The notes: a model not told the origin generated them from the letters alone. A stretch of 64,000 bases of DNA from Marinobacter lutaoensis (GCF_001981305.1 NZ_MSCW01000005.1:372001-436000), one strand, 5' to 3'. Counted from the first letter of the stretch, positions 1 through 11,261 are shown. Numbers and translations are program-made.

Positions 1-529
1 CATAGTACACATAGCCGGAAGAGTGCTCGCTGATTGCCCGGATGCGCTCGTCCGTGGTGGTGGGCGCCAGCAGGAAAATCGGATCCAGGCCGCGCTTGGC
101 GAACAGAGGAGCCACATCCTCCGCCTCCTCCGGGGGCAGGTCGACGGTCAGTACCCCGTCCACCCCGGCATCCGCCGCCGCGTCCGCGAACGCCTCATAG
201 CCCATGGCCTCGATCGGGTTCAGGTACCCCATCAGTACCACCGGGGTCTTGTCATCCTGGCTGCGGAACGTATGGACCATGTCCAGCACCTGACGGAGGG
301 AGGTGCCGTACCGGAGCGCGCGCTCGCAGGCCAGCTGGATGACCGGGCCGTCCGCCATAGGGTCGGAAAATGGCACCCCCAGTTCAATGATGTCGGCGCC
401 GGCGTTCACCAGGGTATGCATCAGCTCGACCGTGGCATCCGGATGCGGATCGCCGGCAGTGATGTATGGAATCAGCGCCTTCCGGCCCTGCCCCTTGAGG
501 GCCTTCAGTACCCCTTCGATTCGGCTCAT
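1..529 (-). CDS. trpA: Tryptophan synthase alpha chain (partial, C-terminus beyond window)
   Basis: Alpha subunit of tryptophan synthase, cleaving indole-3-glycerol phosphate to indole and glyceraldehyde 3-phosphate in the cytoplasm. Only the first 176 codons lie in the window; the gene runs off the left edge. The N-terminus reads [11 protein letters not shown], followed by IPYITAGDP and the active-site segment [14 protein letters not shown], which carries the catalytic Glu and Asp of the family. Further on, VLMGYLNPI and VDLPPEE match loops of the TIM barrel. It follows trpB with a gap of 19 bases, so the two subunits are co-transcribed in the usual B-A order. Nothing abnormal is visible in the part seen. 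Confidence 0.97.
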   Translation of the reverse strand, partial: MSRIEGVLKALKGQGRKALIPYITAGDPHPDATVELMHTLVNAGADIIELGVPFSDPMADGPVIQLACERALRYGTSLRQVLDMVHTFRSQDDKTPVVLMGYLNPIEAMGYEAFADAAADAGVDGVLTVDLPPEEAEDVAPLFAKRGLDPIFLLAPTTTDERIRAISEHSSGYVYY

Positions 530-548
530 GCGTGTTCCCCGTCCTTAC

Positions 549-1769
549 TCAGATCTCAATGCCATCGATTTGGGCGATGGTGTGGATGTCTTTGTCGCCC
601 CGGCCGGACACGTTGATTACCAGCATCTGGTCTTTGTCCATCCGGGCAGCCAGCTTGACGCCGTAGGCCACCGCGTGAGCGGATTCCAGTGCCGGCATGA
701 TGCCTTCCACCCGGGTCAGCAACCGGAATCCTTCCAGGGCCTCATCGTCGGTGACAGACACATAGTTGGCGCGGCCAATGTCTTTGAGCCAGGCATGCTC
801 GGGCCCGACCCCGGGGTAGTCCAGACCAGCGCTGACCGAATGGGTTCCGATGATCTGGCCGTTTTCGTCCTCCATCAGGTAGGTGCGGTTGCCATGCAGC
901 ACCCCCGGCCGACCGGCGCACAGGGGGGCCGCGTGCTGGCCGCTCTCAAGACCCAGGCCACCGGCCTCGACGCCGTAGAGAGCGACCTGCTCTTCGGTGA
1001 GGAAGGGATAGAACATGCCAATGGCGTTGGAACCACCACCCACGCAGGCCACCAGCGCATCCGGCAGCCGGCCGGCCTTTTCCATCGCCTGGCGGCGGAT
1101 CTCACGGCCGATCACCGACTGAAAATCCCGCACCAACAGAGGATAGGGGTGAGGTCCGGCCACCGTACCGATGATGTAGAAGGTGTCGTCGACGTTGGTC
1201 ACCCAGTCCCGCATGGCGTCGTTCATGGCGTCCTTGAGGGTCCGGGTACCGCTCTCCACAGCATGCACCTGGGCACCCAGCAATTTCATCCGGTACACGT
1301 TCAGGGACTGGCGCTGGACATCCTCGGCACCCATGAACACGTGACATTCAAGGCCCAGACGGGCACACACGGTGGCGGTGGCGACGCCATGCTGGCCGGC
1401 ACCGGTCTCGGCGATGATCCGCTTCTTACCAAGGAAGCTGGCCAGCAATGCCTGCCCGATCGTGTTGTTCACCTTGTGCGCGCCGGTATGGTTCAGGTCT
1501 TCCCGCTTAAGCCAGATCTGCGCACCCCCGGTTTCCCGAGTCAGGCGCTCCGCGAAATAGAGGGGGCTTGGGCGCCCCACGTAATCAGCCAGATCCTGAT
1601 CAAAACGTGCCTGAAAATCCGGATCCTCCCGCAGGCGCAGATACTCACGCTCCAGGGTCATCAGGGAATCCATGAGGGTTTCGGACACGAACCGTCCGCC
1701 AAAGGCACCGAAGTGCCCCCGGGCATCCGGGAGCGCTTTCAGCATTTCTTCAGTCAGCTTTACAGACAC
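549..1769 (-). CDS. trpB: Tryptophan synthase beta chain
   Basis: PLP-dependent beta subunit that condenses indole with serine. About 406 residues, normal for the family. The PLP lysine lies in HTGAHKVNN (about residue 99), the ammonium/substrate loop in ETGAGQHG, and the phosphate-binding loop in [11 protein letters not shown] chose the GTG at 1769 because AGAGG stands six bases upstream; an ATG at 1745 has no good ribosome site, although the homology proper begins only after it. The GTG start lies inside the end of trpF (20-base overlap), which suggests translational coupling. The order trpF-trpB-trpA is typical of many gammaproteobacteria with split trp operons. Confidence 0.96.
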   Translation of the reverse strand: MSVKLTEEMLKALPDARGHFGAFGGRFVSETLMDSLMTLEREYLRLREDPDFQARFDQDLADYVGRPSPLYFAERLTRETGGAQIWLKREDLNHTGAHKVNNTIGQALLASFLGKKRIIAETGAGQHGVATATVCARLGLECHVFMGAEDVQRQSLNVYRMKLLGAQVHAVESGTRTLKDAMNDAMRDWVTNVDDTFYIIGTVAGPHPYPLLVRDFQSVIGREIRRQAMEKAGRLPDALVACVGGGSNAIGMFYPFLTEEQVALYGVEAGGLGLESGQHAAPLCAGRPGVLHGNRTYLMEDENGQIIGTHSVSAGLDYPGVGPEHAWLKDIGRANYVSVTDDEALEGFRLLTRVEGIMPALESAHAVAYGVKLAARMDKDQMLVINVSGRGDKDIHTIAQIDGIEI

Positions 1770-2379
1770 GGTGAACCTCTTTGATGAAATCAGAAAGTTT
1801 CTGGATATCCTTGATGCCCTTGCGGCATTCCACACCACCGCTGACATCGACGGCCCAGGGTCTGACCTCCGACACGGCGCGAGCTACGTTATCAGATGAC
1901 AGACCACCGGCCAACACAAGGGGCAACGGCCGGCGTTGCGGGATCAGGGCCCAGTTGAAGGACTGACCGGTGCCGCCATACCGGTCCGGGACCCAGGCAT
2001 CCACCAGCAGCCCGGAAGCCTGGCGATAGGCTTCGAACGCCGCCTCGATCTGACCACCGTCCCGTACCCGGATCGCCTTGATCCAGCGCCGCCCGAACTG
2101 CTGGCAGAAGGCAGCCGGCTCATCTCCGTGAAACTGCAACACATCAAGGGGAACCTGATCCAGCACCGTTCGCACCCAGGCCGGCTCCGGATTCACGAAC
2201 AGGCCCACCACGGTTACGAACGGCGGGACCGCGCGGACCAGCTCGGCGGCCTGCCGGGGGGAGACGGATCGTGGGCTGGGCTCGTAAAAGACGAATCCTA
2301 GGGCATCGGCGCCGCAGCTTACGGCGGCGGAAACATCCTCCGGGCGGGTCAGTCCGCAGATTTTGACTCGCGTGGTCAT
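1750..2379 (-). CDS. trpF: Phosphoribosylanthranilate isomerase
   Basis: Stand-alone TrpF, converting N-(5-phosphoribosyl)anthranilate to the carboxyphenylamino-deoxyribulose phosphate in tryptophan synthesis. 209 residues; the N-terminal [11 protein letters not shown] carries the catalytic Cys, [10 protein letters not shown] follows, and [10 protein letters not shown] plus VDVSGGVE are the phosphate-binding loops of the TIM barrel. Its ATG overlaps the truA stop by four bases (ATGA), and its end overlaps trpB, so truA-trpF-trpB-trpA form one transcript. There is no fusion to trpC, unlike E. coli. Confidence 0.96.
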   Translation of the reverse strand: MTTRVKICGLTRPEDVSAAVSCGADALGFVFYEPSPRSVSPRQAAELVRAVPPFVTVVGLFVNPEPAWVRTVLDQVPLDVLQFHGDEPAAFCQQFGRRWIKAIRVRDGGQIEAAFEAYRQASGLLVDAWVPDRYGGTGQSFNWALIPQRRPLPLVLAGGLSSDNVARAVSEVRPWAVDVSGGVECRKGIKDIQKLSDFIKEVHRVCKAD

Positions 2380-3284
2380 ACCGTGTGCCTGGGCTGCTTG
2401 ACATGAATGTGCGTGGGTTCGATCGGCCGGTTCACGTCCGCCTCGAACCAGGGACGGACAAACGCGGGGCCACAGTTGGCGGCCGGGATACCGTATTGCT
2501 TGGGATACCCGACATCAACCAGGTACAAGCCGTCCGGTGGTGCCGTGACACCGGCCAGGCGACGGTCCCGCGCGCGCAGGACCTCCGCTACCCAGGCCAC
2601 CGGCTGCTTGCCACTGCCCACCGCCATCAGGGCCCCGGCGATATTGCGTACCATGTGATGCAGGAAAGCGTTGGCCTGGACGTCGATCACCACGAATGCC
2701 CCCTGGCGCTTCACCGAAATGCATTCCAGGAAGCGTACCGGAGTTCGCGACTGGCAGCCAGCGGCGCGAAACGAGGTGAAGTCATGTTCGCCCACCAGCG
2801 CCTGGGCCGCCGCGTGCATGCGTTCGGCATCCAGGGGCCGGAAAGTCCAGCTCACTTGGCCCCGGAGAATTCCCGGTCGTACCGGGTGGTTGTAGATGAC
2901 ATAGCGATAGCGGCGGTACAGCGCGGAAAAGCGGGCATGGAAATCATCCAACCCCTGCCCTGCCCAATGGACCGAAATGTCGTCCGGCAGCGCGGTGTTG
3001 ATCCCCATGACCCAGGATCTCAAGTTCCGGATGGCGCCAGTTTCGAAATGGGCAATCTGGTAACTGGCATGAACCCCGGCATCGGTTCGGCCGGCACAGA
3101 CCAGTTCGACCGGGTGCGCCGCTACCTTCGCGACTGCGGCGGCCAGCTCGCCTTCCACGGAACGAACACCGGATTTCTGCATCTGCCAGCCGTGGAACCC
3201 GCGGCCATCGTATTCGAAGGCAAGGACAACCCGGCCCTGGCCAATGGCATTGTCTGTGGTGAGTGCTTGGGCTTCTAGGAACAA
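2376..3284 (-). CDS. truA: tRNA pseudouridine(38-40) synthase
   Basis: Converts uridines 38-40 of the tRNA anticodon arm to pseudouridine. The catalytic Asp is in [20 protein letters not shown] and the C-terminal HHMVRNIAG are hallmark TruA motifs. The start is uncertain: the only usual start codon ahead of the homology is a TTG at 3284 with no good Shine-Dalgarno, and no ATG or GTG precedes the conserved VVLAFEYDG segment. The start therefore may be this TTG or a rarer codon. It is the first gene of the truA-trpFBA unit, right after the fimV terminator, though its own promoter is not obvious. Confidence 0.94.
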   Translation of the reverse strand: MFLEAQALTTDNAIGQGRVVLAFEYDGRGFHGWQMQKSGVRSVEGELAAAVAKVAAHPVELVCAGRTDAGVHASYQIAHFETGAIRNLRSWVMGINTALPDDISVHWAGQGLDDFHARFSALYRRYRYVIYNHPVRPGILRGQVSWTFRPLDAERMHAAAQALVGEHDFTSFRAAGCQSRTPVRFLECISVKRQGAFVVIDVQANAFLHHMVRNIAGALMAVGSGKQPVAWVAEVLRARDRRLAGVTAPPDGLYLVDVGYPKQYGIPAANCGPAFVRPWFEADVNRPIEPTHIHVKQPRHTV

Positions 3285-3307
3285 GGAGGCGGTCCAAAAA
3301 TCCTGCT

Positions 3308-3354
3308 ACAAAAACAAAGCGCCGGCAGGCCCGATAACTCCGGGTGCCGGCGCT
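3308..3354 (-). terminator. Rho-independent terminator after fimV
   Basis: Read on the minus strand, a ten-base arm AGCGCCGGCA at 3345-3354 pairs with TGCCGGCGCT at 3318-3327, with a further CCCG/CGGG pair inside the loop, and TTTGTTTTTG follows. It lies 29 bases past the fimV stop, so fimV is probably transcribed separately from truA-trpFBA. Confidence 0.85.
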
Positions 3355-3382
3355 CGCTGCCTGACGGTCCGATTATAACGAA

Positions 3383-6300
3383 TCAGGACAGATTTTTAAG
3401 GAGATCCTGGGCTTCGGCTTTTTGTTCCTCATTGCCTTCCAGGGCGACCTCCTCAAGGATGTCGCGGGCGCCTTCGCTGTCGCCCATCTCGATATAGGCC
3501 CGGGCCAGGTCCAGCTTGGTGGCGGCTTCGTCGGTACCGGCCAGGAAACTGAAATCGTCCTCATCCCCCAGAGCCTCCTCGTCGATATCCGGCACGGCTT
3601 CGGGAGTCGACGGCACCGAATCAATGGCTTCGGAGGCCACCGGAACCTCGTCTTCCGGAATTTCGTCCCCGGACGTTTCCAGTGCATCCTCCAGACCAAG
3701 CTCTTCGTCCAGAGACGGATCCTCGGCCGCCGGGACTTCCGACGATTCATCCTCGGACACCTCGGAAAATTCTTCCATCAGCGCCAGGTCCTCGTCGGAC
3801 ACATCCAGCTCCAGCTCGTCCAAGGGCGACTCCTCGCTGGCTGCGTCCGCCAGGGCTTCGTCCTCGTCGGCGGCTTTGTCCAACTCGGCGTCCAGTTCGT
3901 CCAGGAAGGACTCATCCAGACCTTCCAGCTCCGACTCCAGGCTGCCAGTATCGTCCCCGCCGTCCGTCGCCTCCATGTCTTCGAGATCCAGGGTCAGATC
4001 GTCGTCCGCCGGCAGTTCCAGTTCTTTGTCGCCAGATTCATCCTCCGGAAGATCGAACGATTCAAGCGCGGCAAGCTCTTCCTCCGGCAGTTCGAGATCG
4101 GCGGAGCCGTCGTCCTCCCCGGTTTCATCAAGTTCGAAGTCGATGCCGAGATCGTCTTCGGCAAGGCTTTCTTCCTCTTGATCCCCCTGGTCGATCAGAG
4201 CTTCGTCGGACGCGGCGGCATCCTCCTCCGCGTCCAGCGACGGCAGATCGAACTCAATCATTTCATCCCGGTCATCGGCCTTCGGGGTGTCGGCGTCAGC
4301 CTCGGCCATTTCCTGAAGGTCGCTGTCCTCCATTTCCAGGTCGGACGCAAACTCGCCGAACTCGTTTTCAAGCTCTTCTTCGCTGCCAGCCTCGAAGGTA
4401 TCGGCCAGCAGTTCATCCGACAGCGGCTCGGCCGGTGTTTCTGCCCCGAAACCGCGATCCTCCCCGCTGGCGAATGCATCGGAACGGAGTTCGGATTCGA
4501 GATCGTCGATGCTCGGCATGGATTCGGCTTCTTCCAGACGCGCCTTCAACGCATTGGCCTGCTCCAGGGCGTCCTCGTCGTCCAGTGCCTCAATTTCGCC
4601 CAGCTGCTTCTCGAACGACTCACGGTCCTGGCTGTCGGCGTATATGCCCAGCAGTTTCAAGCGCAGATCGGTCCGGCTGGGTTCCCTGGAAATGGCTTCC
4701 TCCAGGACCTGAGCCGCCTGTTCCAGCTGGCCGAAGGCAACGTAGGAGTCCGCTTCGTCCAGAGCATCACGCGGGTTTTCAGCGGCCTCCGGGGCCTCTT
4801 CGTCGAGGGTCAGGTCAAAAGTGTCTGACTCATCAGCCGGCTCGTTGTTGAGCTGTTCGTAAAACGCCTTTTCCCGGTTGGCGTTGCGCCGTGCCAGCAG
4901 CAACAGCAGCAACAGCAAGACGATCAGGCCGCCCCCCAGGGCGATCTGGTACATGGGGTTGCTGACGATCAGGTCGATCACATTGCCAGGGAAGCCCTTC
5001 TCCGCAGCCGGTTTCGGCGCAGGCGCCGCCGGCTTCGCTGGCTCGGCTGCCGGCGCCGGTTCGCCGGCATCGCTGGAAGGCGCGCTGGCTGCCTGCGGTT
5101 CCGCTGCCTCCATGGGCTCGGTCTTGCCGCCGGCATCCGCCGGCTCGGCCTTGTTTCCGGTAGCCATGTCGGTGCCAGCGTCGCCGGCAGATTCCGGAGC
5201 AGAACTCTCTTCCGGTGCCATGGTGACGTCGGCCGCCATGGCATCAGCAGCCGGCTCGGCCGGTGCTCCCGGTTCCGCACCTTCCCCGGCATCGCCTTCA
5301 GCCGGCATGGCGGCGTCGGCGGCCATCGTGGTGGCGTCGGGCGTTTCCGGGGTCGCCGGCATTTCGCCAGCAGCATCGGTCGCGGCCTGATCACCCGCCA
5401 TACGCTGCAGATCGGCGAGCTGGCTGTTCTTGAGTTCGAGCAGCCGCTGCAAGGTCTCCACCTGATCCTGCAGGTCCTCCAGACGACTGTTCAGCTCCGC
5501 GTTCTCGCGACAAGCGCTTTCCAGTTCTTCCATCACCACCGCAGTGCCGGCATCGACGCCCCCCGGAAGCTGGCTGTCCCCGCCGGCGGAGCCGCCTTCC
5601 TGGGCATCACGGCCACCCTCGTTGTCCGCGACCAGCAGTTTGAGTTCGGCCTCCCCCCCGGTCGTCGCGGTGGGTGCCGGAGCGGAGCGACCGGTGGCGG
5701 TGGCATCAACGGTGCGGCGGGACGCTTCGAATGCCTCATTCTGCCGGGCCACCTGGCGCACAGCTTCGGCCCGACTGCGCCGCTGGATGTCTTCAAGGGA
5801 GGGAACCCGAAGCACTTCGCCCCGTTTCAGGCGGTTGATATTGCCGCCCATGAAAGCATCGGGATTCAAGTCCTGTATCGCCAGCATGACCTGCTGCATG
5901 GATACACTGTCGTTCGGACGCACCCGGGAGGCGATGGTCCAAAGGGTATCGGAAGGCCCGGTCGGGCCGATGGTGGAACGGCTATAGCCGGATGACAGGC
6001 TACCTTCGGCCGCCGCCTGGCGGCGCACCGATTCCTGGCTCCGGGATCGGACCGCCGGAGCGGTTTCAGCAACCGATGGTGCCGATACCGACTCAGCCAG
6101 ACCCGAGCGCTCGGCGTAGACAGGCGGATCCACCAGCACCGCGTACTCACGCATCAAACGGCCGCTCGGCCAGGTCAACTCGAGCAGAAAGTTCAAATAC
6201 GGCTCGCGCAGCGGTTCCCGGGAGGAAACATTGACGACCAGATTGCCATCGGAGCCGGTGACAACCTCGAAACGGAGCTTGCTGAGAAACTGATTGCGGC

Positions 6301-6514
6301 TCAGCCCGACACGTTCGTAGGCGGACTGAGGTGCGATATTGACAAAGACATCCCCGGGACTGATCCCCCGACTCTGGGTCAGGGCAATTTCCGCGTCCAG
6401 CGGCTCGTTCAGGTAGGACTGAAGTTCAATTTCCCCCAGCCCAAGGGCCTGTGCGACGCCGGAACCGAGCCCACCCGCAAGAGCGAGGGCAACCGCAAGC
6501 TTGCGTACCTTCAT
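3383..6514 (-). CDS. fimV: FimV family polar hub / pilus assembly protein
   Basis: Inner-membrane scaffold that in Pseudomonas helps type IV pilus assembly, twitching and polar organisation. 1043 residues. Visible layout: signal peptide (1-24); FimV N-terminal domain with LGEIELQSYLNEPL and a WPSGRLMREYAVLVDPP end (about 25-132); a LysM-like peptidoglycan-binding module DTLWTIASRVRPND (about 188-240); a coiled coil (about 330-375); an Ala/Pro/Glu-rich linker; one membrane span rich in Leu (about 520-541); a very acidic cytoplasmic part of about 450 residues; and the conserved C-terminal TPR-like FimV domain ending in LLKNLS. AAAGGA precedes the ATG. It sits between asd and truA, as in Pseudomonas. 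The acidic tail explains the long false open frames on the other strand. Confidence 0.95.
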   Translation of the reverse strand: MKVRKLAVALALAGGLGSGVAQALGLGEIELQSYLNEPLDAEIALTQSRGISPGDVFVNIAPQSAYERVGLSRNQFLSKLRFEVVTGSDGNLVVNVSSREPLREPYLNFLLELTWPSGRLMREYAVLVDPPVYAERSGLAESVSAPSVAETAPAVRSRSQESVRRQAAAEGSLSSGYSRSTIGPTGPSDTLWTIASRVRPNDSVSMQQVMLAIQDLNPDAFMGGNINRLKRGEVLRVPSLEDIQRRSRAEAVRQVARQNEAFEASRRTVDATATGRSAPAPTATTGGEAELKLLVADNEGGRDAQEGGSAGGDSQLPGGVDAGTAVVMEELESACRENAELNSRLEDLQDQVETLQRLLELKNSQLADLQRMAGDQAATDAAGEMPATPETPDATTMAADAAMPAEGDAGEGAEPGAPAEPAADAMAADVTMAPEESSAPESAGDAGTDMATGNKAEPADAGGKTEPMEAAEPQAASAPSSDAGEPAPAAEPAKPAAPAPKPAAEKGFPGNVIDLIVSNPMYQIALGGGLIVLLLLLLLLARRNANREKAFYEQLNNEPADESDTFDLTLDEEAPEAAENPRDALDEADSYVAFGQLEQAAQVLEEAISREPSRTDLRLKLLGIYADSQDRESFEKQLGEIEALDDEDALEQANALKARLEEAESMPSIDDLESELRSDAFASGEDRGFGAETPAEPLSDELLADTFEAGSEEELENEFGEFASDLEMEDSDLQEMAEADADTPKADDRDEMIEFDLPSLDAEEDAAASDEALIDQGDQEEESLAEDDLGIDFELDETGEDDGSADLELPEEELAALESFDLPEDESGDKELELPADDDLTLDLEDMEATDGGDDTGSLESELEGLDESFLDELDAELDKAADEDEALADAASEESPLDELELDVSDEDLALMEEFSEVSEDESSEVPAAEDPSLDEELGLEDALETSGDEIPEDEVPVASEAIDSVPSTPEAVPDIDEEALGDEDDFSFLAGTDEAATKLDLARAYIEMGDSEGARDILEEVALEGNEEQKAEAQDLLKNLS

Positions 6515-6638
6515 GCTTTTTCCTTTCCAGTCTCCGTTAGCGTTACTGCTTTCCTAAAACAGAATCGGACGAGGTTGGATGACTTTCGTCTGGGTAATCT
6601 GATTTTATTATGTCGTGATTTTAATATTTGGTTCCGGA

Positions 6639-6667
6639 AGTATTGTTGATATAAGCCGTTTTATCAA
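6639..6667 (-). promoter_or_regulatory. Putative sigma-70 promoter for fimV
   Basis: On the minus strand TTGATA (6662-6667) and AATACT (6639-6644) are separated by exactly 17 bases, within the AT-rich stretch upstream of fimV. This would give a leader of about 120 bases. Other AT-rich boxes nearby could serve equally, so the exact site is a guess. Confidence 0.4.
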
Positions 6668-6730
6668 TCAATCAGCCGCACACCTTGTACCATTTTTTTA
6701 TCTATCGGCCGGAACTTCCTAGCATCCTTG

Positions 6731-6770
6731 AAAATAACAGGGGCGGAGGCTGAAATCAGCCTCCGCCCCT
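6731..6770 (-). terminator. Rho-independent terminator after asd
   Basis: A perfect 15-base inverted repeat, AGGGGCGGAGGCTGA at 6739-6753 and its complement at 6756-6770, with only two bases between the arms. On the minus strand it is followed by GTTATTTTC. It lies about 57 bases past the asd stop and separates the leu-asd unit from fimV. Confidence 0.85.
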
Positions 6771-6826
6771 GGCCGGCATGCGAAAACCGGACACAGTTGG
6801 CATTACCAGGCCGGAAGGGCCATGGT

Positions 6827-7942
6827 TCAGCACTCCTGGAGGATGCGGAGCATCCGGCGCAGCGGCTCAGCCGCGCCCCAGAGCAGCTGATCACCCACGG
6901 TGAATGCCGAGATGTATTCCGGGCCCATGGCAAGCTTGCGGATGCGACCGATGGGGATACTCAGCGTACCGGTCACCTTGGCCGGTGTCAGCTCGGTCAT
7001 GGTCGCCTCCCGTTCGTTGGGCACCACCTTCACCCAGTCGTTCGCCTGCGCCAGGATCGCCTCGATCTCGCTCACCGGCAGGTCCTTGCGCAATTTGATG
7101 GTCAGCGCCTGACTGTGAGAGCGCATCGCGCCAATGCGAACACAGATGCCGTCAATGGGAATCGGGTTACCGGAGCGGCCGAGGATCTTGTTGGTTTCCA
7201 CGCCCGCCTTCCACTCTTCCCGGCTCATGCCGTTATCGAGCTGCTTGTCGATGAACGGGATCAGGCTGCCGGCCAGGGGAACACCGAAGTGGTCCGTCGG
7301 GAAGTCGCCGGAACGCAGGGTCTCGGTGACCTTGCGGTCGATCTCGAGGATCGCGGACGCCGGATCGTCAAGCTCGGCCCGGACACTGTCTCGCAGCGCC
7401 CCCATCTGGTTGAGCAGCTCGCGCATGTTCTGGGCGCCGGCGCCGGAGGCGGCCTGATAGGTCATCGGAGAAACCCATTCGATCAGGTCCTGCTCCAGCA
7501 GACCGCCCAGAGCCAGCATCATCAGGCTGACGGTGCAGTTACCGCCGATGAAATCCTTGACGCCCCGGCTCAGGGCCGCGTCGATGACCTTGCGGTTGAC
7601 CGGGTCCAGCACGATTACGGAATGGTCGGCCATTCTCAGGGTGGAGGCGGCGTCGATCCAGTAGCCCTGCCAGCCGGCATCGCGCAGCCTGCCATACACG
7701 TCGGTGGTGTAATCGCCCCCCTGGCAGGTCACGATCACGTCCATGCCTTTCAGGGTATCGATGTCGAAGGCATCCTGCAGTACAGGCACCCCGGGCTTGC
7801 CGACGTCCGGGGCCGGTTTTCCGGTCTGGGACGTTGAAAAGAAAACCGGCTCGATGTCGGCAAAATCGTTTTCTTCACGCATGCGCTGCATGAGGACAGA
7901 GCCCACCATGCCGCGCCAACCTACTAGTCCAACTCGCTTCAT
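6827..7942 (-). CDS. asd: Aspartate-semialdehyde dehydrogenase
   Basis: NADPH-dependent reduction of aspartyl phosphate to aspartate semialdehyde, the branch point to lysine/diaminopimelate, threonine and methionine. 371 residues, the long gammaproteobacterial type. [14 protein letters not shown] is the nucleotide-binding turn, GGNCTVSL carries the catalytic Cys (about residue 136), and [11 protein letters not shown] holds the substrate-binding His/Arg region. The open frame extends further upstream, but the family starts at [11 protein letters not shown] and a GAGG lies 12 bases before this ATG. It follows leuB after 128 bases, a neighbourhood conserved in pseudomonads. Confidence 0.97.
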   Translation of the reverse strand: MKRVGLVGWRGMVGSVLMQRMREENDFADIEPVFFSTSQTGKPAPDVGKPGVPVLQDAFDIDTLKGMDVIVTCQGGDYTTDVYGRLRDAGWQGYWIDAASTLRMADHSVIVLDPVNRKVIDAALSRGVKDFIGGNCTVSLMMLALGGLLEQDLIEWVSPMTYQAASGAGAQNMRELLNQMGALRDSVRAELDDPASAILEIDRKVTETLRSGDFPTDHFGVPLAGSLIPFIDKQLDNGMSREEWKAGVETNKILGRSGNPIPIDGICVRIGAMRSHSQALTIKLRKDLPVSEIEAILAQANDWVKVVPNEREATMTELTPAKVTGTLSIPIGRIRKLAMGPEYISAFTVGDQLLWGAAEPLRRMLRILQEC

Positions 7943-8070
7943 GCGACTTTTGAACCTCGTTGCATTTGTGCCCGCCCATTGCCGTTGTCGCTGGCAGGGA
8001 CGGGATGGATGATCCCGCGGCAACCGCATCCTGTTACCGTCGGGTTTCAAACGCCTGGACCGGGCCTGAC

Positions 8071-9144
8071 TTACAGCGCCGCGAGAACGGCCTCGCCCAT
8101 CTCCCGGGTGGATACCTTGCGGGTGCCCTCGGAGAGGATATCCGCTGTCCGCAGCCCCTGGTCCAGAACCTGGCTGACCGCCGCCTCGATCGCATTGGCG
8201 GCTTCCTCCTCGCCCAGGCTGTAACGCAGCATCATGGCGGCACTGAGGATGGTGGCCAGCGGGTTGGCGATGCCCTGGCCGGCAATGTCCGGCGCCGAAC
8301 CGTGGCACGGCTCGTACATTCCCTGCTTCTGCGAGTTCAGGGAGGCGGACGGCAACATGCCGATGGAGCCCGTGAGCATCGCGGCTTCGTCCGAGAGAAT
8401 ATCACCAAACATATTGCCAGTCACAATCACGTCGAACTGCTTGGGTGCCCGAACCAGCTGCATGGCGGCGTTGTCCACGTACATGTGGGAAAGCGCCACG
8501 TCCGGGTATTCCCGTGTCAGGTCCTCCATGACTTCCCGCCACAGCACAGTCACCTCCAGCACATTGGCCTTGTCCACGGAACACAGCTTGCCGTTGCGCT
8601 GCCGGGCAGCCTCGAACGCCACCCGGCCAATGCGGCGGATTTCCGATTCGGTATACGCATAGGTGTTGTAGCCCTGCCGTTCGCCGTTTTCGAGATGACG
8701 CACACCGCGGGGCTGGCCGAAATAGATGCCACCGGTCAGCTCACGGACAATCAGGATATCCAACCCGGACACCACGTCCGGCTTCAGGGACGACGCCGAA
8801 GCCAGCTGTGGATAGAGGATGGCCGGACGCAGGTTGGCAAACAGCTCCAGACTGGAGCGCAGCCCCAGCAGCCCCTTCTCCGGGCGCTTCGCCATCGGCA
8901 GTGCATCCCACTTCGGCCCGCCGACCGCCCCCAGCAGGATGGCATCCGCCTGCCGGGCCTTCGCCAGAGTGTCTTCCGGCAGCGGCGTGTCACAGGCATC
9001 CAGGGCGGCACCGCCAACCAGCGCCTGCTCAAAATTCAGTCCCAGGGAAAAGCGGTCGTTGACCCTGGCCAACACACGCTCCGCCTCGGCGACAATCTCC
9101 GGGCCAATGCCGTCTCCCGGCAACAACAGAATGTTTCTGGACAT
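8071..9144 (-). CDS. leuB: 3-isopropylmalate dehydrogenase
   Basis: Oxidative decarboxylation of 3-isopropylmalate in leucine synthesis, NAD-dependent. 357 residues. The N-terminus [13 protein letters not shown], the substrate-binding [14 protein letters not shown], the VDKANVLEV segment and [16 protein letters not shown] are family signatures. ATG at 9144 was chosen because AAGGA stands seven bases before it and the alignment begins at [12 protein letters not shown]; the frame is open further upstream. Part of leuC-leuD-leuB, following leuD by 33 bases. Confidence 0.97.
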   Translation of the reverse strand: MSRNILLLPGDGIGPEIVAEAERVLARVNDRFSLGLNFEQALVGGAALDACDTPLPEDTLAKARQADAILLGAVGGPKWDALPMAKRPEKGLLGLRSSLELFANLRPAILYPQLASASSLKPDVVSGLDILIVRELTGGIYFGQPRGVRHLENGERQGYNTYAYTESEIRRIGRVAFEAARQRNGKLCSVDKANVLEVTVLWREVMEDLTREYPDVALSHMYVDNAAMQLVRAPKQFDVIVTGNMFGDILSDEAAMLTGSIGMLPSASLNSQKQGMYEPCHGSAPDIAGQGIANPLATILSAAMMLRYSLGEEEAANAIEAAVSQVLDQGLRTADILSEGTRKVSTREMGEAVLAAL

Positions 9145-9177
9145 TACGGTTTCCTTGAGTCGTTCAGTCGGTATCAA

Positions 9178-9825
9178 TCAGTGACCACCGGCAAACAGCC
9201 AGGGCGCGGTTTGCCGGCGTTTTTCCTCGTAGGCGCGGATGAGGTCGGCGTCTTCCAGGGTCACACCGATGTCGTCCAGGCCGTTGAGCAGGCAGTGTCG
9301 ACGGAAATCGTCTACCTCGAACGGGAAGCACTCGCCGAACGGCGTGGTCACGGTACGCGCCGCCAGGTCGACCGCCAGTTCATAGCCCTCGTTGTCGTAG
9401 GTTTCCTGGAACAGCCTGTCAACGATTTCTTCATCAAGAACAATAGGTAACAGGCCATTCTTAAAGCAGTTATTGTAGAAGATGTCGGCAAAGCTCGGGG
9501 CGATGATGACCCGAAAACCGAAATCTTCCAGGGCCCAGGGGGCGTGTTCGCGGCTGGAGCCGCATCCGAAGTTGCGCCGGGCCAGCAGCACACTCGCGCG
9601 CTGATAGCGGGGCTGGTTCAGTACGAAGTCCGGATTCAGGGGCCGTTGAGAACAGTCCTGGTCCGGTTTGCCTTCGTCCAGGTAGCGCAGTTCATCGAAC
9701 AGATTGGGGCCAAAGCCGGTGCGTTTGATCGACTTCAGGAACTGCTTGGGAATGATCATGTCCGTGTCCACGTTGGAACGGTCCATGGGGGCCACGATGC
9801 CCTTGTGCTGGGTGAATGCTCTCAT
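9178..9825 (-). CDS. leuD: 3-isopropylmalate dehydratase small subunit
   Basis: Small subunit of isopropylmalate isomerase, working with LeuC to interconvert 2- and 3-isopropylmalate. 215 residues, normal length. [15 protein letters not shown] at the N-terminus and [15 protein letters not shown] are diagnostic, and [18 protein letters not shown] follows. It begins 17 bases after leuC ends, so the two subunits are co-translated from one message. Confidence 0.97.
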   Translation of the reverse strand: MRAFTQHKGIVAPMDRSNVDTDMIIPKQFLKSIKRTGFGPNLFDELRYLDEGKPDQDCSQRPLNPDFVLNQPRYQRASVLLARRNFGCGSSREHAPWALEDFGFRVIIAPSFADIFYNNCFKNGLLPIVLDEEIVDRLFQETYDNEGYELAVDLAARTVTTPFGECFPFEVDDFRRHCLLNGLDDIGVTLEDADLIRAYEEKRRQTAPWLFAGGH

Positions 9826-9842
9826 GGTCTTTCTCCTGTGGC

Positions 9843-11261
9843 TCAGTTCAACAGTTCACGGACATCGACGAAATGGCCGGTCACGGCCGCCGCAGCCGCC
9901 ATGGCCGGGCTGACCAGATGGGTGCGCCCGCCAAACCCCTGACGACCCTCGAAATTACGATTCGAGGTCGAGGCGCAGTGCTCACCCTGCCCCAGCTTGT
10001 CGGCGTTCATCGCCAGACACATGGAGCAGCCGGGATCCCGCCACTCCAGCCCCGCCTCAATGAAAATCTTGTCCAGACCTTCCCGCTCCGCCTGCGCCTT
10101 GACCAGGCCAGACCCGGGCACCACCATCGCCTGCTTCAGGGTTGGCGCCACCTTCCGCCCTTTCACCACCCGTGCCGCCTCACGCAGATCCTCGATCCGG
10201 CTGTTGGTGCAGGAGCCGATGAATACCCGGTCCAGCCGGATGTCGGTGATCTTCTGGTTGGGCTGCAGTCCCATGTACTTGAGCGCCCGGACGATACCCT
10301 CCCGCTTGATGGGGTCCTCTTCCTGAGCCGGATCCGGCACCCGGCCATCCACCGAGGTAACCATTTCCGGGGAAGTCCCCCAGCTGACCTGGGGCTTGAT
10401 GGCCGCGCCGTCGATCTCGACCACCTTGTCGAATACCGCATCCGGATCACTGTGCAGGGTTCGCCAGTAGGCCACCGCCCGATCCCACGCGTCTCCCTTG
10501 GGAGCAAACGGCCGGCCACGGACATACTCGATGGTGGTCTCGTCCACCGCCACCATCCCGACCCGGGCGCCGGCCTCGATGGCCATGTTGCAGATGGTCA
10601 TGCGCCCTTCCATACTCAGGCTCCGGATGGCCTCACCCCCGAACTCGACCGCATAGCCGGTACCGCCGGCGGTTCCAATGGTGCCAATGATCGCCAGCAC
10701 CACATCTTTGCCGGTGACACCGGGTGCCAGCTGGCCGTTGACCCGCACCAGCATGTTCTTCATCTTCTTTTGCACCAGGCACTGGGTGGCCAGAACATGC
10801 TCCACCTCGGACGTACCAATGCCATGGGCCAGACAGCCAAAAGCACCGTGGGTGGAGGTGTGGGAGTCACCGCAGACGATGCTCATGCCCGGCAGGGTCG
10901 CGCCCTGCTCCGGACCGATCACATGCACGATACCCTGGCGCTGGTCCTTGATCTTGAATTCCAGGATGCCGAACTCATCGCAGTTCCGGTCCAGCGTTTC
11001 CACTTGAGTACGTGAGACCGGATCGACAATGCCGTCAATCCCCTTGTCCCTCTCCGTGGTGGGCACGTTGTGGTCCGGGGTGGCCAGGTTGGCATCGATC
11101 CGCCAGGGCTTACGGCCCGCCAGGCGCAGACCCTCAAATGCCTGGGGTGACGTCACTTCGTGCAGCAGATGCCGATCGATGTAGATCAGCGCGGAGCCGT
11201 CGTCCCGCTGCTTGACCAGGTGGTCGTCCCACAACTTGTCGTACAAGGTCTTGCCCGCCAT
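9843..11261 (-). CDS. leuC: 3-isopropylmalate dehydratase large subunit
   Basis: Aconitase-family large subunit binding a 4Fe-4S cluster. 472 residues. The cluster cysteines are visible in [14 protein letters not shown] and in [11 protein letters not shown] near the C-terminus; [12 protein letters not shown] is another family motif. GAGAGA stands a few bases before the ATG. First gene of the leuCDB-asd unit, transcribed away from a LysR-type regulator that probably controls it. Confidence 0.97.
   Translation of the reverse strand: MAGKTLYDKLWDDHLVKQRDDGSALIYIDRHLLHEVTSPQAFEGLRLAGRKPWRIDANLATPDHNVPTTERDKGIDGIVDPVSRTQVETLDRNCDEFGILEFKIKDQRQGIVHVIGPEQGATLPGMSIVCGDSHTSTHGAFGCLAHGIGTSEVEHVLATQCLVQKKMKNMLVRVNGQLAPGVTGKDVVLAIIGTIGTAGGTGYAVEFGGEAIRSLSMEGRMTICNMAIEAGARVGMVAVDETTIEYVRGRPFAPKGDAWDRAVAYWRTLHSDPDAVFDKVVEIDGAAIKPQVSWGTSPEMVTSVDGRVPDPAQEEDPIKREGIVRALKYMGLQPNQKITDIRLDRVFIGSCTNSRIEDLREAARVVKGRKVAPTLKQAMVVPGSGLVKAQAEREGLDKIFIEAGLEWRDPGCSMCLAMNADKLGQGEHCASTSNRNFEGRQGFGGRTHLVSPAMAAAAAVTGHFVDVRELLN

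Larger units (their letters stand above)
6515..6826. other. 312-base intergenic region between asd and fimV
   Basis: No gene is visible. The half next to fimV is AT-rich, unlike the rest of the window, and holds a possible promoter and a long fimV leader. The half next to asd holds a strong terminator hairpin. Short open frames crossing it show no recognisable protein. Confidence 0.7.

Noticed and set aside
3422..4828. Long plus-strand open frame opposite fimV
   Set aside because: It is the mirror of the acidic GAA/GAC/GAG-rich fimV tail; its composition is low-complexity and no family is recognisable.
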